Source: an uncultured bacterium (GTDB taxonomy: Bacteria; Verrucomicrobiota; Kiritimatiellia; CAIKKV01; CAIJXV01). From it: a stretch of 49,281 nt of DNA. The DNA lies in the NCBI GenBank assembly GCA_903824675.1, contig CAIJXV010000074.1:1-49281 (forward strand), given 5' to 3'. Numbering within the stretch: position 1 is the first letter of the stretch; each line of letters opens with the position of its first letter. The position numbers and the translations under genes are program-made. The notes under the pieces were generated by a model. That model saw only the letters and a program-made list of their open reading frames with translations. It searched no databases and was not told the DNA's origin. Shown piece by piece: positions 24,768 through 33,997 of the stretch.

Positions 24768-26552
24768 ATGCCCGAAACGAACGAAAAAATGGATCTGGTC
24801 GCTGAAATGGGGGCCCGCCTGCGGCACCGACATGCCTGGGTCGGGGTCTTGGCGTTGATCCTGTCGCTGGGCCTGCATATTTGGTTGTTAAGCGAATTTC
24901 CCGATCTGACTTGGCGCTTCATCATGCGGCCGGAATATCCGGAACGACAATATCAGCCTTTTGATCTGCAAAAGGTCCAGCCGCTGGTGACTGAGCCAAC
25001 CCCTTTGCGGCCGCCTCGATTCCGCCCTGAAAATCCCTCCTTGGCGACGGATCTTTCGACCGAGGCGGCCTCGGCCAATGCCGGGGTGGATGATGCCCGA
25101 TTGGAACCGCCCGATGTCGGAGGCCCGATTGGCGAGTTGGGAAGTCCGGCGGTTGAACCCTCCGCTTCGCCCCGCCGCGAAGGATGGGATCCCCGTCAGG
25201 AAATTTTACGGGTCGACGATTCCCGCGCCGCGGCCTTGCGAAGTGCCCACCCGCGCCCGATCACCACGCCGGCCATTCACCGGTTGGCCCTGGCACCCGA
25301 CCTGACCCTGCAAGCCGATCGGGAAGAGGCTGCGCGCCTGCAGCTGGCGGGAAATGGCGGAGGGGGCGAATGGGATCCCTCCACCTTGAATCTCCAACGG
25401 ACGGCGGTCCGCCGCGAACGGGGCGGTTCGCACCCCGTCAAGGTGCCGCCCTTGCCGGTCTTACCCACCGTGGAAACCGCACGGTTGGTCGATGAAATTC
25501 CCGAACGAGTGGCGCCCCGCAAAAGACTGGAGAATTTACTGACTCTGGACGTTCGCAAATACACGCCCTTACGAGATCCCTACGGCTACGCCATGATCGA
25601 AATCAAACGGTTGAATCCGGAGGTCTTGCCGATTCTTTCAAAAGATATCCTATTCGTTCAGGACAGCTCAGCGAGCATTACCGATAAACGTCTGCATTAT
25701 TGCCAGGAAGGGCTTAAAAAGGCATTGACCTTTTTGCGACCGGGCGACCGTTTCAACATGATCGCTTTCCGTGACCGGTCCGAGCGCTGTTTTCCGGATT
25801 GGATGGAGGTGAATCCTGATAATCTGATGCGATGCGAGGCCTTTATTACGGCGCTTCAGTCACAGGGCGAAACCGACATTTTCGCCTCGTTGGAGGACCT
25901 ACTCAAGGTCCCACCCCAGCCCGGCCGACCGATGATCGTCCTGATGGTAACCGATGGTTTGCCGACGCAAGGTTTAACCGATAGCGCCCAGATCATTGCC
26001 CGGTTTTCACAAGCCAATGCCGGGGGGAGGTCACTCTTCACGATGGGTACGATCGGCTCGGCGAATATCTATCTGTTGGATCTGTTGAGTTACCGCAATC
26101 GGGGCGATACCCGGGTGGTGACGACAGGACGTTGGGATATCCCGGGCGTACTCGCTCAGCGCGCTGTCAGCACCTCGCGGCCGGTATTGAGCGAGGTGCG
26201 GTTTGTTTTTTCGGCTGCCAGCCGGATCGAGACCTACCCGGGATTAACGCCCAACCTGTATTTGGACCAATCATTAATTCTTTACGCCCGTTATCCGCGG
26301 ACGGAATCGAAATTGGTGTTCCAGGCGCTGGGTCAGGCCGGGGAGACGGAATGCGACATGGTGTTTGAGGTGGATCTGGCCAAGGCATCCAATTGGAATG
26401 ATGAAATCCGAACTCTGTGGTCCTGGCACAAGGCCTACGATCTGATCGGCCGTCATACGGCGACCCGGGATGCGGATGTTCTGCGTGAATTAAGGGTGCT
26501 TGAAAAAGATTACGGCATCCGGATTCCCTATGCCGCAGAATTAAAGCGATAA
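24768..26552 (+). CDS. TonB/TolA-like anchored von Willebrand factor A protein
   Basis: A 594-residue protein. Residues 1-22 are cytoplasmic and basic near the membrane; residues 23-43 (WVGVLALILSLGLHIWLLSEF) form one membrane helix with S33-x3-H37, the spacing of the conserved Ser and His in the TonB and TolA helix that contacts ExbBD/TolQR. A long proline- and charge-rich linker (to ~250) follows, like the TonB periplasmic spacer. From ~290 comes a VWA domain with a complete metal-ion-dependent adhesion site: D299-x-S301-x-S303 (DSSAS), T369 (GETD) and D396 (VTDG). C-terminal ~150 residues form a beta-rich region. GAGGGG sits 7 nt before the ATG. I infer it is the energised effector of the ExbBD motor, with VWA as the binding head. 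Confidence 0.82.
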   Translation: MPETNEKMDLVAEMGARLRHRHAWVGVLALILSLGLHIWLLSEFPDLTWRFIMRPEYPERQYQPFDLQKVQPLVTEPTPLRPPRFRPENPSLATDLSTEAASANAGVDDARLEPPDVGGPIGELGSPAVEPSASPRREGWDPRQEILRVDDSRAAALRSAHPRPITTPAIHRLALAPDLTLQADREEAARLQLAGNGGGGEWDPSTLNLQRTAVRRERGGSHPVKVPPLPVLPTVETARLVDEIPERVAPRKRLENLLTLDVRKYTPLRDPYGYAMIEIKRLNPEVLPILSKDILFVQDSSASITDKRLHYCQEGLKKALTFLRPGDRFNMIAFRDRSERCFPDWMEVNPDNLMRCEAFITALQSQGETDIFASLEDLLKVPPQPGRPMIVLMVTDGLPTQGLTDSAQIIARFSQANAGGRSLFTMGTIGSANIYLLDLLSYRNRGDTRVVTTGRWDIPGVLAQRAVSTSRPVLSEVRFVFSAASRIETYPGLTPNLYLDQSLILYARYPRTESKLVFQALGQAGETECDMVFEVDLAKASNWNDEIRTLWSWHKAYDLIGRHTATRDADVLRELRVLEKDYGIRIPYAAELKR

Positions 26553-26598
26553 AGATTTTTCTCCCTGCAGTCTCCGCATTAAAACAAAGGAAATATTC

Positions 26599-27741
26599 AT
26601 GAAAATCATCTGTTCCACCAACATGCCGTTTGCCCTGGAGGCATTTCAAACCCTGGGGGAGACGCGGATTTGTGAAGGTCGTCACCTGACAGCTGAAGCG
26701 GTGCGGGAGACCGATCTGCTGGCGATCCGCTCCACCACGCGCGTTACCCGGGAATTATTGGAAGGCAGTCGGGTTCGCTTTGTCGGGACAGCCACGATTG
26801 GGATTGACCATATGGATATTCCCTGGCTGGAAAAGGCGGGGATCCGATGGTGCTCAGCGGCGGGATGCAATGCCAACAGCGTGGCCGAATATGTGACCGC
26901 CGCGTTGTTGACCCTGGCTGTGCGCAAGGGCTTGACTTTAAAAGGGCGGACGATCGGCGTGGTGGGGATTGGTAATGTGGGGCGTCGGGTGGTGGAAAAA
27001 GCAAAGGCGTTGGGGTTGCGCGTCCTCCAAAATGATCCGCCACGCGTCCGGCAGGAAGGGTTGACGGGTTTTGTCGACTTGGATCAACTCCTGCAGGAAT
27101 CAGATATCGTGACCGTGCATGTGCCGTTGGAAAAAGGAGGAAGCGATCCCACCTGGCAGATGGCTAACCGCACGTTTTTTGACCGGATGAAAAAAGGGGC
27201 AATTTTCATCAATGCCGCCCGGGGCGGATTGGTGAATTCAGATGATCTGATGGCGGCCCAAGATCGCGGAATTGTCTCGTCGTTGGTCCTGGACACTTGG
27301 GAGGGCGAACCGTCCTATCGAACGGATGTTTTAGCGCGGACGGATTTGGCGACCCCGCATATCGCCGGGCATTCCTTTGAAGGTAAAGTCATGGGGACCG
27401 TCATGGTCTATCGGGAGGCCTGCCGTTTTCTGGGATTACCGGCAAATTGGAAGCATGAACCGCTGATGCCGCCGGCACCGGTGCTCCGGGTGGAACTTGC
27501 CGGTGGCGGCCGGACGGATGAGGCGATTTTACACGAGGTGGTTCGGCGGATTTATGACATTGAGGCGGACGACCGACGATTACGGGCCGGGGCGGATGAG
27601 GATGTCCGGCGTCGGGCGGCATATTTTGACGAGTTACGCAAAAATTATCCCGAACGCCGGGAATTTCCCTGTACCCAAGTCCACCTGACTGACGCCAATC
27701 CTGCGCTGACCGGCATCTTACGAGGCTTGGGGTTTGCGTGA
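26599..27741 (+). CDS. pdxB: Erythronate-4-phosphate dehydrogenase
   Basis: A 380-residue D-2-hydroxyacid dehydrogenase-family enzyme that oxidises 4-phosphoerythronate in the DXP-dependent vitamin B6 pathway. Evidence: N-terminal catalytic domain MKIICSTNMPFALEAFQTLG, NAD-binding GVVGIGNVGRRVV, INAARGGLVNSDDL with the substrate Arg, LDTWEGEPSYR, TPHIAGHSFEGK with the catalytic His, and a ~100-residue C-terminal extension (from LMPPAPVLRVELAGGG on) corresponding to the PdxB dimerisation domain. Length matches PdxB rather than SerA. AAAGGAAA precedes the start. It lies 46 bp after the VWA gene, the last gene of the unit; a T-rich stretch follows but no strong hairpin. Confidence 0.9.
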   Translation: MKIICSTNMPFALEAFQTLGETRICEGRHLTAEAVRETDLLAIRSTTRVTRELLEGSRVRFVGTATIGIDHMDIPWLEKAGIRWCSAAGCNANSVAEYVTAALLTLAVRKGLTLKGRTIGVVGIGNVGRRVVEKAKALGLRVLQNDPPRVRQEGLTGFVDLDQLLQESDIVTVHVPLEKGGSDPTWQMANRTFFDRMKKGAIFINAARGGLVNSDDLMAAQDRGIVSSLVLDTWEGEPSYRTDVLARTDLATPHIAGHSFEGKVMGTVMVYREACRFLGLPANWKHEPLMPPAPVLRVELAGGGRTDEAILHEVVRRIYDIEADDRRLRAGADEDVRRRAAYFDELRKNYPERREFPCTQVHLTDANPALTGILRGLGFA

Positions 27742-27791
27742 TATGAGTTTGATTTCATCTTTTTTATTTGCGAAAATTATCTTTCAATTTA

Positions 27792-27821
27792 TTGCCGACC
27801 AATGGGTTATGCCTGCATAAT
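27792..27821 (+). promoter_or_regulatory. Candidate promoter of the exopolysaccharide cluster
   Basis: TTGCCG (27792-27797) and CATAAT (27816-27821) are spaced 18 bp in an AT-rich gap of ~145 bp between pdxB and the first glycosyltransferase. The predicted leader is ~60 nt. Confidence 0.45.
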
Positions 27822-27886
27822 TCACGGGCACGGAGTGTGTTTTATGGTGACTTCGTGACAATCCTTGTGCATCCCCAATCAGGTTG

Positions 27887-29020
27887 ATGAAATCGACTCC
27901 CGAAATTTTCTATGATGGCTGGTTATTGCAAAAAGCCGGATATGGAATTGCCCAACATGCCCATCGGTTGCTGGCTCTTTTGATGCGAAGTCCGCTGGCC
28001 GATCGGATTCGGGTAGTGACGCCATCGGGAATGGCGACTCCGACCGGGTGTTCAGTGTTGGAGTTAGGGACTCTGCCGCCTTGGCCGGGACTTTTTTGGG
28101 AAGTGGCTTGGTATGCGCGACTATCGGCGTTTGTCCGAGCCCAACAAACGACGAATCTACTAATTTTACCGTCTCCGGGGATGCTGTTTGGGTATCCCTC
28201 GAAAACGCTGGTGATATGTCACGATTTGATCCATCGAAAATTCAAAAACTACCTGGGCCGGTGGGGGTATCGCAAGTGGCTTTTTACTCGAAGGGATCGG
28301 CATCTGGCCGATGCGAGTCGGCTGATTTCCGACTCTGCCCATACAGCCGATGAACTCCGGTGCTTCATGGGCAGGAAAACACCGCCACTGACAACCATTC
28401 CTCTCTGGGCACCGGCGGAATTCAGAGCGGACATTCCGGTTGAACAACGGGACGCAGTTCGACGGAGATATGATCTGCCCCCCCGATATTGGCTGTATGT
28501 GGGTGGCTATGATTACCGGAAAAATGTGGGCTTTTTGATTCAGGCTTATGCCCAGGCCAGGCGGACAGGAGCTTGTCCAGCGCTGGTGTTGGCGGGAACA
28601 ATTCCCCGGCGAAAGGGGTCCACGGTCTGCGATGTGTCGGGTGAATTGCAGCGGAGCGGTTTGGATTCGCCGGATAGGGTCTTGCCGGGGTTTGTAGAAA
28701 ACGACGATTTACCGGCGCTTTATGCCGGTGCCGAATTATTGGTTTATCCCTCGCGGGCAGAGGGTTTTGGCCTTCCGCCCGTTGAAGCGATGGCTTGCGG
28801 ATGTCCCGCCATTGTGGCCGATCAGACCAGTTTGCCCGAAGTGGTGACGGATCCCGAGTATCGATTCAAACTCGATGGGATCACGAATTTGGCGGGTATC
28901 TTATCCAATGCCCGGGACCGGAGGCTTCCGATGAATCCCGGGTTTGACCGGAAGGCTTTCAATGAAGACCGAGCCCTGCGAGATTATCTTGACGTCGTGA
29001 GTGCCCTGATTGGAGAATAA
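27887..29020 (+). CDS. GT4-family glycosyltransferase (cluster gene 1)
   Basis: A 377-residue GT-B glycosyltransferase. Two Rossmann-like halves are seen: the N-terminal domain with a glycine-containing acceptor loop (WLLQKAGYGIAQHAHRLL), and the C-terminal nucleotide-sugar domain with YWLYVGGYDYRKNVGFLIQAY and the E-x7-E motif EGFGLPPVEAMACG (E292, E300). Retaining transferase; donor is probably a UDP- or GDP-sugar. Cytoplasmic or membrane-peripheral. ATG 27887 is preferred to the adjoining TTG 27884. It is the first gene of the exopolysaccharide cluster. Confidence 0.88.
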   Translation: MKSTPEIFYDGWLLQKAGYGIAQHAHRLLALLMRSPLADRIRVVTPSGMATPTGCSVLELGTLPPWPGLFWEVAWYARLSAFVRAQQTTNLLILPSPGMLFGYPSKTLVICHDLIHRKFKNYLGRWGYRKWLFTRRDRHLADASRLISDSAHTADELRCFMGRKTPPLTTIPLWAPAEFRADIPVEQRDAVRRRYDLPPRYWLYVGGYDYRKNVGFLIQAYAQARRTGACPALVLAGTIPRRKGSTVCDVSGELQRSGLDSPDRVLPGFVENDDLPALYAGAELLVYPSRAEGFGLPPVEAMACGCPAIVADQTSLPEVVTDPEYRFKLDGITNLAGILSNARDRRLPMNPGFDRKAFNEDRALRDYLDVVSALIGE

Positions 29021-29045
29021 GGTCTTGATCACGGTTCAAAAAATA

Positions 29046-30650
29046 ATGGCTGAGCGATGGAAAAAAATATGGGGGAATGAAGATGACCCCATTCGCCGAT
29101 GGTGGATCTGGATCGGATTGTTTGTGGCCCTTTGGGCGGCAGAATGGACTTGGATACAAGCGCTGACCATTCCCACACGGCCTATCACGCGACATTCCTT
29201 CCTGATCCCGACCATTCGCGCTTGTTTTGATGTGCTTTGGGCCCTTGTGCTCGTCATGTTGATTCCCCGATTTTGGGGGCTGGTAACCGTAACGATTATG
29301 GCGGGAATCAGCGCGCTTGGCTTGATTATTTACAGCCAGTATTTCAAAAGTCCTCTGGCCATCGTTGAGAGTGTCGGGTTGTTGTTCGGACCGACGGGCC
29401 GGGTGATCCCCTATGCAGTTTCGAGTGTTTCGCCCCTGATCATGGGAGGATTAATAGGTATTGGTGTAATCAAGATTTATCTTCTAAGAAAAGCTCAACC
29501 ATACACCCCAGAGTGGCGCCTGCGATGGAAAGGATTGGGGTTCGCAGGGGTGGCCGGATTAATATTGATAGTTGGACTTCAGTGGACCACCTATTCTTTT
29601 CCCCGTATGGCCCTTCAGCCTTTTTCACGCCGAATTTACGCTTATGGCTACTTGATTTCGTGGAGCCATAAAATCTATTTGCGCGCCGATCCTCAAAAAA
29701 GTCTGGAGAAGGCAAAAGCCGAATTTTCAAAATATTCGGATCAAACGATCCTTCGAATGGACGATCCCAAACGAATATCGTCACCCCTGGTGATTGTCCA
29801 GGTCGAAAGCCTCGGATTTGAAATGCTGGACCATCGAGTGGCGCTCGGCGAGGTCGTTCCGTTTATCAATCGACTCAAAGAGCAGAGTTTGCTGTATCGA
29901 ATTCGGGCCTATCACAATTATGGTTCGGGCGATATGGATTTTACCTGTCTGTCCGGCGGGCGGCCCTCGAGTGATATCATGAATTACGAGCTCACGGGGT
30001 TTGAATATACCAATAGCTTCCCTCTTTTTCTAAAAAAACATGGCTATCGAACGGTGGCCTATCACGGAAATACCGGCGACTTCTACGATCGGCGGACAGC
30101 CTTTCAAAAAATGAAATTTGACCGGTTGGGTTTCAAGGAAGACCTGAACCCGTTACATATGACGAACAGTTATTGGGGGATTCGGGATCGCGATATATTA
30201 ATGCGGGTGGCGGCGGAAGTGACAGGGGCTACCGGTCGCTATTTTGCCTTTGTCATTACCCTGGACAGTCATATGCCCTTTGACTTGATCCGACCAGAAG
30301 AAGCGTTGCTGTTTCCAGGTGCCATCGATATGACCGAGCGCTATATAAACAGCATTCACTGGGTCGATCGGATGCTGGAGCAGTTTTACCAGGCGCTTCC
30401 AGTGGGGACGACCCTCCTGATTTACGGGGATCATACGGCGAAATCCAAAATAGAAGGGATGCAAACGGCGCCCGATCTGACCGGGGAATATGTTCCGGCC
30501 ATCCTGCATCGCAAAGGGGAGGATTGGAGTCCAACCCAACGCAAACGCGCCTGGAGTCGGCAGACCGATACCCTGACCCTGCTCGACGTCATGGCCTATG
30601 TCCGGGCCGGCATCGATGCGGAGACCCAAGTGGCCGGGAGGGCCGAATGA
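29046..30650 (+). CDS. Sulfatase-fold membrane phosphotransferase (LtaS/MdoB-like)
   Basis: A 534-residue protein with about five N-terminal membrane helices (residues 22-185) and a periplasmic alkaline-phosphatase-superfamily domain. Metal-site residues: E254 in VIVQVESLG, H409 in LDSHMPF, D462-H463 in IYGDHTAK. The nucleophile position reads NYGSGDMDF, so S294 stands where LtaS-type enzymes have Thr (GKTSD). Such enzymes move phosphoglycerol or phosphoethanolamine from lipids to surface glycans; here probably a substituent of the exopolysaccharide. The start is uncertain: TTG 29010 and TTG 29025 are in frame upstream. The ATGA at 30647 couples it to the next gene. Confidence 0.83.
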   Translation: MAERWKKIWGNEDDPIRRWWIWIGLFVALWAAEWTWIQALTIPTRPITRHSFLIPTIRACFDVLWALVLVMLIPRFWGLVTVTIMAGISALGLIIYSQYFKSPLAIVESVGLLFGPTGRVIPYAVSSVSPLIMGGLIGIGVIKIYLLRKAQPYTPEWRLRWKGLGFAGVAGLILIVGLQWTTYSFPRMALQPFSRRIYAYGYLISWSHKIYLRADPQKSLEKAKAEFSKYSDQTILRMDDPKRISSPLVIVQVESLGFEMLDHRVALGEVVPFINRLKEQSLLYRIRAYHNYGSGDMDFTCLSGGRPSSDIMNYELTGFEYTNSFPLFLKKHGYRTVAYHGNTGDFYDRRTAFQKMKFDRLGFKEDLNPLHMTNSYWGIRDRDILMRVAAEVTGATGRYFAFVITLDSHMPFDLIRPEEALLFPGAIDMTERYINSIHWVDRMLEQFYQALPVGTTLLIYGDHTAKSKIEGMQTAPDLTGEYVPAILHRKGEDWSPTQRKRAWSRQTDTLTLLDVMAYVRAGIDAETQVAGRAE

Positions 30651-31759
30651 AAACCATCAAAATCGGGCATCTGATCCATTGGGATGGTCCCGGTGGCGGC
30701 CCGCAAGCGGTGATTAATCTGGCCCGGGAATTAAAACAGCGGGGGATCGAGCAGGTCATTATTTGCGGGGGTCGGGGCCGGTTGGCTGAGTTTTGCACGC
30801 GGGAGGGAATTGAACGGATCGAGGTGCCGATCGACCGGAAAAGCACCTTGCTGTGGGGTTTTTGTCGGCTGGTCAGTGCGTTGAAACGCACCCGGCTGGA
30901 TACCCTTTTCCTGCATGGACAATGGGCTGGTCCGGTGGGTGCACTGGCGGCCGGGATGACGCATGTCCCGACCGTTTATATTGCGCACTGGCCCTCTTTT
31001 TATACCGATTGGAATCCCTATCGTGCATTTCGCAACGCCTTGGCGGAATGGATTCCCTGCCGGCTGGCCCGATGGGTGGTTGCCCTGACCCCGTCGGTGC
31101 GCTATCAATATCTTTTTCGAGGTTGGGTGAAAGAAGAACGACTGCGCGTGATTCCGAACTTGTTGGGTCTGGACGAAATGCCATCGCCCTTTGAAACCCA
31201 GGCCATTCGAACGCGCTTGAATTGGACTGAAGATCGGGTTCATGTGGTCAGCGTGGGGCGCCTGGCGGATCAGAAGCGGATCGATTGGCTGGTCAAAGCC
31301 TGGGCGCTGGTTGCCAAAAAATGTCCACAGGCGCGCTTATGGATCATCGGCGACGGGCCTGAAGAAGTAAAATTAAAACACCTCGCGAATGAATTAAAGC
31401 TCCAGGATACCTGTCAATTTCTCGGCGCCCAACCCCGGGGAATTGCCTACCTGGCGGCCGGCGATATCACGGTCATGACGTCGATGTATGAAGCCTGTCC
31501 CTTTGTACCCTTTGAAGCCATGGCCTGTGGGCGGCCGATCGTTGCGACTGCCGTCGACGGAGTGCGAGACCATGTGACCGAGGGCGTTGAGGGACGACTG
31601 GTTCCCCCTGGGGATATCCAGGGACTAGCCGATGCGATGATTGAATTGATCACGGGTCCGGAGTTACGCGGCCGGATGGGGAATGCCGGGCGAGCCCATA
31701 TTTCAAGGATGTCATCGGACTCTCTGGGCAACCAATATTTCCAATTGCTGAGTCCCTGA
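30647..31759 (+). CDS. GT4-family glycosyltransferase (cluster gene 3)
   Basis: A 370-residue GT-B transferase beginning MKTIKIGHLIHWDGPGGGPQ, with the glycine-rich acceptor loop. Further motifs are VISVGRL-like VHVVSVGRLADQKRIDWLVKAW, LWIIGDGPEEVKLKHLA and E-x7-E in EACPFVPFEAMACGRPIVAT. Start ATG 30647 overlaps the sulfatase-like gene stop; an in-frame start 41 codons upstream would lie inside that gene and adds non-conserved sequence. It probably adds one sugar of the repeat unit on the cytoplasmic face. Confidence 0.88.
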   Translation: MKTIKIGHLIHWDGPGGGPQAVINLARELKQRGIEQVIICGGRGRLAEFCTREGIERIEVPIDRKSTLLWGFCRLVSALKRTRLDTLFLHGQWAGPVGALAAGMTHVPTVYIAHWPSFYTDWNPYRAFRNALAEWIPCRLARWVVALTPSVRYQYLFRGWVKEERLRVIPNLLGLDEMPSPFETQAIRTRLNWTEDRVHVVSVGRLADQKRIDWLVKAWALVAKKCPQARLWIIGDGPEEVKLKHLANELKLQDTCQFLGAQPRGIAYLAAGDITVMTSMYEACPFVPFEAMACGRPIVATAVDGVRDHVTEGVEGRLVPPGDIQGLADAMIELITGPELRGRMGNAGRAHISRMSSDSLGNQYFQLLSP

Positions 31760-31796
31760 AATACCCGGACCGACGTTCCATAAAAGAAACGATCAA

Positions 31797-32549
31797 ATGA
31801 CGCAACCTCCATATTGCCAGCCTCCCCCGGACAGACTTGCCCTCTTGAAAAAGCTGTGGCGCACCTATGGTTTTTCCGTGCTATATATTGTGCTGGCGCG
31901 ATTGGGGGCCTATGGTCGGTGCCTGTTCATTCTGCCGCGAAAAACCTTTCGTCTGGATGAGAAGGACTACCAGTATGGCGTCTATTTGCGAAATGCCGCT
32001 TTCCGTAACGAACGGGTCGTTGAAATCCCGCTGGCCCTCCAGTTTTTCCCCTGGCAAGGCCGAACCGTTCTGGAAGTCGGGAATGTTCTTTCCCAATATC
32101 ATCCATCATCTCACACGGTTATCGATAAATATGAAAAAAGCGAAAGGGTCCTGAATATTGATGTCGTGAATTATAATCCCGGCTTAAAATACGATTTGAT
32201 TGTCAGCATTTCCACCCTTGAACATGTCGGCTGGGATGAACACCCGCGGGACCCGGAGAAGGTGATTCGAGCCATTCGCCATTTAAAAAACCTGTTAACC
32301 CCGGAAGGCCACATGCTCATCACCGTGCCCCTGGGATACAATGCCGCATTGGATACTTGCCTGCAAAACAACGCCGCTGGTTTCTCCCGGATATTTTATA
32401 TGAAACGAATATCGCGCATGAATGAATGGGTGCAGACTTCCTGGCAGGATGCCAGCCGGCAGAAATTCGGAACGATTTATCCCTGCGCCAACGCCCTTGC
32501 CATCGGTATCGTCGACCATGAGATGCCCAACGAATCCCATCGACCATGA
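31797..32549 (+). CDS. Class I SAM methyltransferase-like protein in the polysaccharide cluster
   Basis: A 250-residue protein. The N-terminus (residues 18-50) contains a hydrophobic patch. Motif I reads TVLEVGNVLSQY, without the usual glycine-rich loop, followed by the acidic strand ending LNIDVVNYNP, then YDLIVSISTLEHVGWDEHPRDPEKVI and a post-motif LTPEGHMLITVPLGYNAALD. This set is typical of a methyltransferase-like family seen in polysaccharide clusters. It may methylate a sugar or be non-catalytic. Its stop overlaps the flippase start by 4 nt. Confidence 0.75.
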   Translation: MTQPPYCQPPPDRLALLKKLWRTYGFSVLYIVLARLGAYGRCLFILPRKTFRLDEKDYQYGVYLRNAAFRNERVVEIPLALQFFPWQGRTVLEVGNVLSQYHPSSHTVIDKYEKSERVLNIDVVNYNPGLKYDLIVSISTLEHVGWDEHPRDPEKVIRAIRHLKNLLTPEGHMLITVPLGYNAALDTCLQNNAAGFSRIFYMKRISRMNEWVQTSWQDASRQKFGTIYPCANALAIGIVDHEMPNESHRP

Positions 32550-33997
32550 CCCATTCCCGCCTCCAGATGGTCTCTAATATTGCCGCCAACATCATCGGTA
32601 CCCTGGCGGTAAAGGGATTTGATCTGCTGGTCGTTTTCCTCCTGGCCCGACATTTCTCCGTGGCGCAATTCGGCATATTTTCTTTTGCTTTTTACACGGT
32701 CGGGTTGTTTGCCGTTTTAATGGATTTAGGAATCAACTTCATCCTGATCCGGGAAATCGCTGCAAATCCACAGCAGGGCAACCGCTTGATGGGCGCGGCT
32801 ATCCCCTTGCGATTGTTTCTGGCATTCGCCATCATGGCCGGGATAATGGGTCTGGCTTTGATAAGTGATTATCCGTTCGACACTAAAATAGCCCTTCTGA
32901 TCGTCTCGACAGGACTGCTGTTCTCATCCCGAATACCCTCCTTTGCGGATGTTTTCAAGGCTCCCCTCATCGCCACGTTGACGATGAAAACCATTGCCGG
33001 TGTCGATGTGGTTTCCCGCGTGCTCGGTCTGCTGGCGGTCAGCATAGCCTTGGGGATGAAACTGAAGTTCCTCTGGGTTCTGGCTGCTTATGTGGGGTCC
33101 TCGCTTCCAGTCCCCTTTATCTATATGAGACTGGCCCGTCCCATTTGCCCCATCCGGTGGACGGTGGATGTTTCCCTCTGGTGGTCCCTGCTCCAGAAAG
33201 GATTTCCCCTGGCGATGGCCGGTATTCTTAATCAAGCCATTTCCCAAGTGGACATCCTGTTACTGTCGAGGTTTCATCCAGCCGAGCAAATCGGTTTTTA
33301 TAGCGCCGCGCGCCGACTGATTGAACCGCTTGAATTGTTGTCCATTTCCGTGATGTACTCCATCCTGCCGGTCATGGCCAAACAAAGACCTGATCAAGAT
33401 CAGTCCAATGCCACCCTCCTGGATGATGCTTTCCGGTATCTCTTGTTAATCCAAATCCCGATCCTGATTGGCATGGGGGTTTGGCATGAAAATATCCTCC
33501 ATCTCCTGTATGGCGCCGAATACACAGTAGCCGGATCCGCCCTGCTTCTGTTGCTCCCCTACCTGCCCTTCATGGGATTATGGCAGATCACCAGCGGTCA
33601 TCTCATTGCCGCCGGCCATTATAAACAAATTGCTGTCATTCTTGTCGCCGGTCTGGTTCTGAACATCGCGGTGAATTTCCTCCTAATCCCCGGTTGGTCC
33701 TATCGAGGGGCGGCGGTTGCCAAAACGGGAACCACCATCGGCTTGGCGCTCATCGGCCTGGTGATATCCCGGAAAAAAAACTTGAACCGGACCCTTGGTG
33801 TCGTGGTGCGAGGCGCGGTGGCTCTGGCCTTTTCCGCACAAACCGCCTATCTGTTGCGGAATCATCCTTTGATAGCAGTGCCAGCCTTCCTGTGTATCAT
33901 GGGACTAAGTTGTCTGCTACTGAAGCTCGTTACCCGTCAGGATTATTTGCGACTCAAGTCCCTCATCAATGTTAGGCCGCCATGCGAATCGCCGTAA
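32546..33997 (+). CDS. Wzx-type oligosaccharide flippase
   Basis: A 483-residue protein with about 12-14 membrane helices of the MATE/MOP exporter superfamily. The first helices (NIAANIIGTLAVKGFDLLVVFLLARHFSVAQFGIFSFAFYTVGLF) show the usual helix 1-2 pattern of polysaccharide flippases. DILLLSRFHPAEQIGFYSAARRLIEPL is the conserved mid-protein segment. It would move the lipid-linked repeat unit to the periplasmic side. The start overlaps the methyltransferase stop and its 3' end overlaps the next glycosyltransferase by 16 nt. Confidence 0.88.
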   Translation: MTHSRLQMVSNIAANIIGTLAVKGFDLLVVFLLARHFSVAQFGIFSFAFYTVGLFAVLMDLGINFILIREIAANPQQGNRLMGAAIPLRLFLAFAIMAGIMGLALISDYPFDTKIALLIVSTGLLFSSRIPSFADVFKAPLIATLTMKTIAGVDVVSRVLGLLAVSIALGMKLKFLWVLAAYVGSSLPVPFIYMRLARPICPIRWTVDVSLWWSLLQKGFPLAMAGILNQAISQVDILLLSRFHPAEQIGFYSAARRLIEPLELLSISVMYSILPVMAKQRPDQDQSNATLLDDAFRYLLLIQIPILIGMGVWHENILHLLYGAEYTVAGSALLLLLPYLPFMGLWQITSGHLIAAGHYKQIAVILVAGLVLNIAVNFLLIPGWSYRGAAVAKTGTTIGLALIGLVISRKKNLNRTLGVVVRGAVALAFSAQTAYLLRNHPLIAVPAFLCIMGLSCLLLKLVTRQDYLRLKSLINVRPPCESP

